Below, in pieces: positions 60,159-64,000 of a stretch of 64,000 nucleotides of DNA; positions within the stretch are counted from its first letter, which is position 1; every line of letters begins with the position of its first letter. The stretch is from a virus: positions 1 through 64,000 of the IMG/VR virus record IMGVR_UViG_3300031787_000077. One strand, 5' to 3'. The position numbers and the translations under genes are program-made. The notes below the pieces were generated by a model, which did not search any database, was not told where the DNA came from, and was given only the letters and a program-made list of their open reading frames with translations.

Positions 60159-63100
60159 ATGAGCATTGAAATACAGGAAACAGTTTACAATCTTGAAATA
60201 GAAACCACTATTGGTTTAATTGATACAGATAATTCTTCTATAGCTCATGCCGCATTAATTGCTATAGAAAATATAGATAGTATTACTAATATTGATCTAG
60301 CAGATAAAACATATGAAACTATAACAGATACTGTTTCTGTTGTAGAATTAAGCTCCTCTAGCGCTCAACAATTATCAATTAATAGTGATTTTTTATCACC
60401 AATTCCAGCTGATTATATTATTGGTCTTAACGAATATTTAAGTAATTTTATAGATAATTATGAAATAGATTGCGGTCTGCCATCTCACACAAGACTACAA
60501 TTACGCAGGGACGTGTCTAATAATTGGACTATTAATAATCCTATACTGTATAGTGGTGAAATTGGCTATGAAACAAATACTGGGCGTTTTAAGATTGGCG
60601 ATGGAACTACCTCTTGGATAAATTTAGACTATAATGCAATAATCCCAGCTGGTTTTTTGGCTGGGAGCGGATTGAATGTAAGTATAGCAAATGATGGGTC
60701 AACAGTTACATATAGTTTGAGTGATCCCACAATTCAATTAAATGATATTACTGATTTAACGTCTCAAGCAAAATCATTTCTAGAGACCCCAAGTAGTTTT
60801 AATTTATCATCATTAGTAACTGATGAAATTGGTAGTGGCTCTCTGGTATTTGCTAGTGGAGCAACGTTATATAATGTTACATTATCTGGTTCTATCAATA
60901 TTGGATCAGAAAGCTTAAACGAAATTATTGAAGATACTATTGGTAATAAAATTAAAGCAGGATCTAATATTGATATTAATTATAATGATACTAATGGTGA
61001 GACTACAGTCAGTACCACTGGAGTTAGCTTAATAGGACATCTACACACAGTATCAGATATTATTAATTTTAATAGTGGAGTTAATGATTTATTGCCAGTA
61101 AAAGATATTCTAGGTAGTGGCTATGTTAATGTAAATGCTACTTCTGGCAACTACACTATTAGTGTTAGTGGATTACAGCCAAGTGGAAATTATAGCATTG
61201 TCGGCCATACCCATACTGCATCCAATATTACAGACTTTAATAGCAGCGTTAGCGGCTTAATACCACCATCAAATTTTACATCTTTGGTTGGTATTAGCGG
61301 AATTACAGTAAGTAATAGTGGTACAAATTATATTGTAAGATTAACAGACCCTACTATTCAATTAAATGATATTACAGATTTATCTACTAACGCCATCTCT
61401 TTTTTATTAACGCCAAATAGTCTTAATTTATCCAACTTAATTACTGATGAAACTGGGAGTGGATTATTAGTATTTAACAATAGTCCAATATTTACTGGTA
61501 ATCCAAGAGTACCAACTGCGACAGCCGGCACCAATACTGCACAAATTGCTAGCACAGCATTCGTGAGAACAGAAATCAGTAATCTAGTAGATTATGCTCC
61601 AGGCTTTTTAGACACATTAAATGAACTAGCTAATGCTTTAGGAGATGATCCAAATTTTGCTACAACAATTACTACCATGATTAGTAATAAAGTAAGCAAA
61701 GATGGAGACACAATGACAGGCACACTATATGCTCCAAGTGGAGTATTTAGTAGTGGCTTAACCCTAAATGGCAATACTGTTAGCGTTGTTGGTCATACTC
61801 ATACATCCAGCAATATTATAGATTTCAACAGTAGTGTTAGTGGACTATTACCTATCATAAGTAATAGTGGTAATAATAGATTATTAACTAGCACTGGTAC
61901 TAGTACTGGTATTAATGCTGAGAATAATTTAACATTTGATGGTACTACTCTTAGTATTAGTGGATCTCTAATTGTTGATGATCTTCAGCTAAATTCTAAT
62001 ATAATTAGTGCTAATAAAGTTATTATAGATGGTGGTCCAGATGGGGTGGTGATATCAGGAACAGTAGTTCCGTCGCTAACATTTATTGGATCAACGCCTA
62101 GTATGGGGTCAGTTATATTCTTAGATGGTTATACTAATAATAATATATCTTTAAGTCGTTTTAATAATACTAGCGTTATAGATATTTCAACAGAGCATGG
62201 CGCACCATACTCTACTGGTATTATCAATTTTTATGCTGATGAATTAACATTTAATGGTATACCTATTAGTATCAGTGGACATACTCACATAGCATCTCAA
62301 ATTATTGATTTCAATAGTAGTGTGAGTGGCTTAATTCCTGTGAAGAATATACTAGCTGGTAGTGGAATAGTAGTATCATCAATTAGTGGCATTTATACTA
62401 TTGATGCTAATATTAGTGGAGTTATTTTAGAAACTATTCAGGATAATTTAGGCAATGAATTTTTAGTTGAGGGAACAGGAGTTCAACTAACTTATAATGA
62501 TAGTGCTAATACTCTTACTTTAAATAATCTTCATACTGAAATTAATGAACTTAGTCTTGAGCCTCAAGGTTTTGTTAATCGTCTTGATAGTATTATAAGT
62601 TTCAATGATAGTACCAGAACTTTTACTATTGCTCCTAGTGGTTCTAGTTATGAAATTTATATTGAGGGCGTAAAAGTTACTAAAACAACCAGTGAAAGCA
62701 TTGTTATTGGTAGCGGCACAGCGCTAAACTATATTCATTTTAATACTGATACTGGATTATTAGATACTAAAACCACAGGATTTAATTTTGATACTGATGT
62801 ACCCATTGCTTTTATTCATTGGAATAGTGATATTAATCAAAGCACATTTTTTGGAGAAGAGAGACACGGCATCAGAATGGACAGCATGACCCACAAGTGG
62901 ATTCATAACACTTTTGGTATGCAATATATTAATGGATTAAGTATTGGTGGATATACTCTATCAGGAAACGGAAGTTTGGACAGCCATGCTCAAATTGATA
63001 TTAGTGATGGTACTCTTTATCAAGAAGATATTATTATTAATATTGCTGATGGAAACAATGGGGTTGAATTTACTCAACAGTTGAGTCCAATAGCTTATAT

Positions 63101-64000
63101 TCCAGTTTATTATCATAGTGGCTCTACTGGACAATGGGTAAGAGATGTTTCAACTCCGTATCCATTAAAATATAATGCTACACGAGCGCTTTATAATTTA
63201 TATTCTGGTGGAACATGGACTACACCTAATGTGCCTAATAATCGTTATTTTGCTATGTGGATTGTGGCCACTAATGATATTAATGATCCAGTATTAGCCA
63301 TTATGGGACAACGAGAAGATAGTAGTTTAGGCGGTGCTGAAAATAATAATAATTGGGGTGAGATTAATTTAACAAATATTCCTACCAATGAATTAAGACC
63401 ATTATATCGATTAATTTTTGTTACTAATGATGCTTTTGCTAATACCTCTAAAAGCAGTTTACAAAGCATACTAGATTTGCGCAAAAGTATTATCACAAGC
63501 ACATATGGCGTTACCCAAAATGATCATGGTAGTTTATTCGGTTTGGGCGACGACGATCATTCACAATACGTTCATATTAATGAAGCTCGCACTATTAGTG
63601 CTAATCATACTTTTACTAATGGATTAACTATTAATAATGGATTATTAAGTGCTACTAGTGGTAATTTTACTGCGATACAAGTAAATGGAACAGGAGTGAG
63701 CGTTAGTGGTCACTCTCATACAGCTTCTAATATTACGGATTTTAGTAGTTCTGTTAGCGGTTTGCTACCATTAACAAATATAGTTGGTGGAACTAATATT
63801 AGTGTAATTCCTAGTGGAACAGTATACACTATTAGTGTGAGCGGTAGCTTAGGATTAACCACAGAAGAAGTAGACGATAGAGTAGCATCACTATTAGTAG
63901 CAGGAAGTGGAATTAATTTAAATTATGATGATAGTGGTAATATTCTTACTATTTCTAGCAGCGGCTCAACAATATTAAATCCTAGCGACAATAGAATATT
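60159..64000 (+). CDS. long tail-fibre protein (partial, runs off right edge)
   Basis: At least 1280 residues without a stop. N-terminal part is a fibre head domain with RLQLRRDVSNNW-type block and GEIGYETNTGRFKIGDGTTS (the major-tropism-determinant N-terminal motif). Then a repetitive shaft: five copies of a GHTHTASNITDFNSSVSG-like repeat at about 61035, 61203, 61791, 62277 and 63708, whose His pairs may bind metal ions, as in trimeric phage fibres. Blocks TASTAFVRTEISNLVDYAPG-like and SKDGDTMTGTL are familiar from fibre shafts, and DDDHSQYVHINEARTI recurs near the C-terminal part. Binds the host receptor. Right end continues outside the window. Confidence 0.88.
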   Translation, partial: MSIEIQETVYNLEIETTIGLIDTDNSSIAHAALIAIENIDSITNIDLADKTYETITDTVSVVELSSSSAQQLSINSDFLSPIPADYIIGLNEYLSNFIDNYEIDCGLPSHTRLQLRRDVSNNWTINNPILYSGEIGYETNTGRFKIGDGTTSWINLDYNAIIPAGFLAGSGLNVSIANDGSTVTYSLSDPTIQLNDITDLTSQAKSFLETPSSFNLSSLVTDEIGSGSLVFASGATLYNVTLSGSINIGSESLNEIIEDTIGNKIKAGSNIDINYNDTNGETTVSTTGVSLIGHLHTVSDIINFNSGVNDLLPVKDILGSGYVNVNATSGNYTISVSGLQPSGNYSIVGHTHTASNITDFNSSVSGLIPPSNFTSLVGISGITVSNSGTNYIVRLTDPTIQLNDITDLSTNAISFLLTPNSLNLSNLITDETGSGLLVFNNSPIFTGNPRVPTATAGTNTAQIASTAFVRTEISNLVDYAPGFLDTLNELANALGDDPNFATTITTMISNKVSKDGDTMTGTLYAPSGVFSSGLTLNGNTVSVVGHTHTSSNIIDFNSSVSGLLPIISNSGNNRLLTSTGTSTGINAENNLTFDGTTLSISGSLIVDDLQLNSNIISANKVIIDGGPDGVVISGTVVPSLTFIGSTPSMGSVIFLDGYTNNNISLSRFNNTSVIDISTEHGAPYSTGIINFYADELTFNGIPISISGHTHIASQIIDFNSSVSGLIPVKNILAGSGIVVSSISGIYTIDANISGVILETIQDNLGNEFLVEGTGVQLTYNDSANTLTLNNLHTEINELSLEPQGFVNRLDSIISFNDSTRTFTIAPSGSSYEIYIEGVKVTKTTSESIVIGSGTALNYIHFNTDTGLLDTKTTGFNFDTDVPIAFIHWNSDINQSTFFGEERHGIRMDSMTHKWIHNTFGMQYINGLSIGGYTLSGNGSLDSHAQIDISDGTLYQEDIIINIADGNNGVEFTQQLSPIAYIPVYYHSGSTGQWVRDVSTPYPLKYNATRALYNLYSGGTWTTPNVPNNRYFAMWIVATNDINDPVLAIMGQREDSSLGGAENNNNWGEINLTNIPTNELRPLYRLIFVTNDAFANTSKSSLQSILDLRKSIITSTYGVTQNDHGSLFGLGDDDHSQYVHINEARTISANHTFTNGLTINNGLLSATSGNFTAIQVNGTGVSVSGHSHTASNITDFSSSVSGLLPLTNIVGGTNISVIPSGTVYTISVSGSLGLTTEEVDDRVASLLVAGSGINLNYDDSGNILTISSSGSTILNPSDNRI

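Noticed and set aside
61358-63502. Minus-strand open frames inside the fibre gene
   Set aside because: They lie wholly within a clear coding sequence with strong fibre motifs on the plus strand and have no supporting signals.
1-64000. CRISPR array, insertion sequence or integrase
   Set aside because: No regularly spaced repeats, no transposase or integrase motifs and no terminal inverted repeats were seen.

Overview
This is one segment of an AT-rich (roughly one third GC by eye) tailed-phage genome, very probably a myovirus-like phage with a T4-like gene repertoire. The support is a rIIA/rIIB pair, a ClpP-type prohead protease, a T4-gp55-like small sigma factor, a very long tail-fibre gene running off the right edge, and about 150 tightly packed genes on one strand, often with ATGA or TAATG overlaps. 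Only one gene, an HNH homing endonuclease at 23232-23870, is on the minus strand. TAG, TAA and TGA are all used as stops, so there is no sign of recoding. The host is not directly shown. A Tat-exported DUF1501 protein (31539-32885), a family typical of Planctomycetota and their relatives, suggests a planctomycete-type host. That is an inference.

Layout. 1-1.5 kb: end of a late or virion region with a Cys-rich protein and three tiny membrane proteins. 1.6-10.4 kb: a dense array of small early-type genes, mostly unknown, including a paralogous family ending in an L-A-D-F-I motif. 10.4-24 kb: RNA and DNA metabolism. This holds a GC-rich putative structured RNA, a DUF4325-like protein, RtcB RNA ligase, a HAD phosphatase, a DraRnl-type RNA ligase, a metallophosphoesterase, an AlkB-like dioxygenase, an HELSH metallopeptidase-like protein and ThyX, with the N-terminal relic of a second ThyX in front of it. 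24-31 kb: UV-damage endonuclease, a deaminase-like protein, zinc-ribbon proteins, a complete tmRNA gene followed three bases later by an endonuclease-VII-like gene, ATP-dependent DNA ligase, a HhH glycosylase-like protein and an HNH relic. 31.5-41.7 kb: DUF1501, regulatory-like small proteins, a kinase-fold protein, rIIA-rIIB, a miniature tRNA-like element, a zinc-ribbon/RuvA-III-like protein and RuvB.

41.8-54.5 kb: late or accessory region. It has a secreted trypsin-like protease beside an intracellular-subtilisin-like protease, a DXD glycosyltransferase, a macro-domain protein, an actin-like ATPase, and a sugar-nucleotide/glycosyltransferase block (cupin, HAD phosphatase, HldE-type kinase, HldE-type nucleotidyltransferase, GT9 heptosyltransferase-like), then two methyltransferases, a nucleoside 2-deoxyribosyltransferase-like protein, GMP reductase and a GT4 enzyme. 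54.5-64 kb: morphogenesis, with virion-associated proteins, the sigma factor, ClpP-type protease, a DeoC-like aldolase, structural proteins and the tail fibre.

Regulation. At least eleven sites fit host sigma70 promoters (TTGACA, 16-18 bp, TATACT/TAGAAT/TACGAT). Eight of these, counting one inside rIIA, carry a shared CGATA box in or touching the -35/-10 spacer, as though a promoter cassette had been copied around the genome or is read by a common regulator. A separate set of gaps before virion, protease, DUF1501 and sigma genes carries (T/C)(T/A)AAATA and TTGGTGTA-like elements that are candidate late promoters for the phage sigma factor. Strongest hunt results: the phage tmRNA (tag GETQLALAA), the ADP-heptose-like cassette, the RuvA-III-like adaptor plus RuvB pair, the two-fold protease pair with a LIPY-like autoinhibitory N-terminus, the chimeric thyX locus, and three unexplained structured RNA candidates.
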